Of a DNA stretch of 5,987 nt, positions 5,927-5,987 are shown one piece after another (position 1 is the stretch's first letter; every line of letters starts with the position of its first letter). The position numbers and the translations under genes are program-made. Location of the stretch: NCBI GenBank assembly GCA_021812265.1, contig JAKAOI010000160.1, positions 1-5,987 of the forward strand, given 5' to 3'. Source of the DNA: Chloroflexota bacterium. GTDB taxonomy: Bacteria; Chloroflexota; Ktedonobacteria; Ktedonobacterales; JACDGC01. The notes beneath the pieces were generated by a model. That model ran no database searches. It saw only the letters and a program-made list of their open reading frames with translations, and was not told the origin of the DNA.

Positions 5927-5987
5927 TCATTCTTCAGTGTTCTCTTCTTGGTTCTTTGAGTCAGCAAGAAATGCAAGCATTTCTCGA
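5927..5987 (-). CDS. Possible C-terminal tail of an unidentified gene entering from the right edge
   Basis: On the minus strand a frame is open from the window edge to a TGA at 5927-5929, encoding 19 residues that end in a charged, acidic tail (LADSKNQEENTEE). A hydrophilic end of this kind is common for real proteins, and the tRNA terminator lies just beyond in a position where it could serve both directions. The stretch is too short to assign a family and could be open by chance. It also contains a 7-bp hairpin, AGAAATG/CATTTCT at 5967-5984, which may be incidental. Confidence 0.3.
   Translation of the reverse strand, partial: REMLAFLADSKNQEENTEE

Noticed and set aside
1..5987. CRISPR array, toxin-antitoxin pair, insertion sequence or phage genes
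   Set aside because: I found no regularly spaced repeats, no small paired genes and no transposase or phage motifs; the window reads as ordinary chromosomal genes.

Overview
The window looks like an ordinary chromosomal stretch of a free-living bacterium with mid-range GC content. It holds five protein-coding genes, two of them partial, and one tRNA gene. I see no transposase, CRISPR array, toxin-antitoxin pair or phage structural gene. The set of a DprE1-like flavin oxidase, a zinc-ribbon/TPR membrane protein and a membrane-anchored cyclophilin with a Pro/Ala/Ser/Thr tail reminds me of Chloroflexota. That assignment rests on recalled family resemblance, not a search, and should be treated as tentative.

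Layout, left to right. (1) Positions 1-794, plus strand: the C-terminal 263 residues of an FAD-linked oxidase resembling DprE1, cut by the left edge. (2) Positions 795-1034: a spacer carrying an extended -10 promoter and a very strong AGGAGG ribosome-binding site. (3) Positions 1035-2456, plus strand: a protein with an N-terminal four-cysteine zinc ribbon, three membrane segments, TPR-like repeats and a C-terminal beta-sandwich-like domain; I cannot assign a function. (4) Positions 2463-4427, minus strand: uvrC, the nucleotide excision repair endonuclease subunit. It converges on gene 3 with only 6 bp between stop codons. (5) Positions 4428-4749: a divergent intergenic region with a promoter candidate in each direction. 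(6) Positions 4750-5676, plus strand: a single-pass membrane-anchored cyclophilin-type peptidyl-prolyl isomerase homologue whose family catalytic arginine is replaced by glutamate. (7) Positions 5749-5820, plus strand: tRNA-Asn(GTT) with a textbook promoter and a strong downstream terminator. (8) Positions 5927-5987, minus strand: a possible C-terminal tail of a gene entering from the right.

The genes do not form one operon or pathway. They touch cell-envelope or lipid-linked sugar metabolism (possibly), DNA repair, extracytoplasmic protein folding and translation. No clearly new system is visible. The points most worth checking are the altered cyclophilin active site, the unassigned zinc-ribbon/TPR/beta-domain membrane protein, an extra segment inside the UvrC cysteine cluster, a nearly leaderless uvrC transcript, and the small repeats just downstream of the tRNA.
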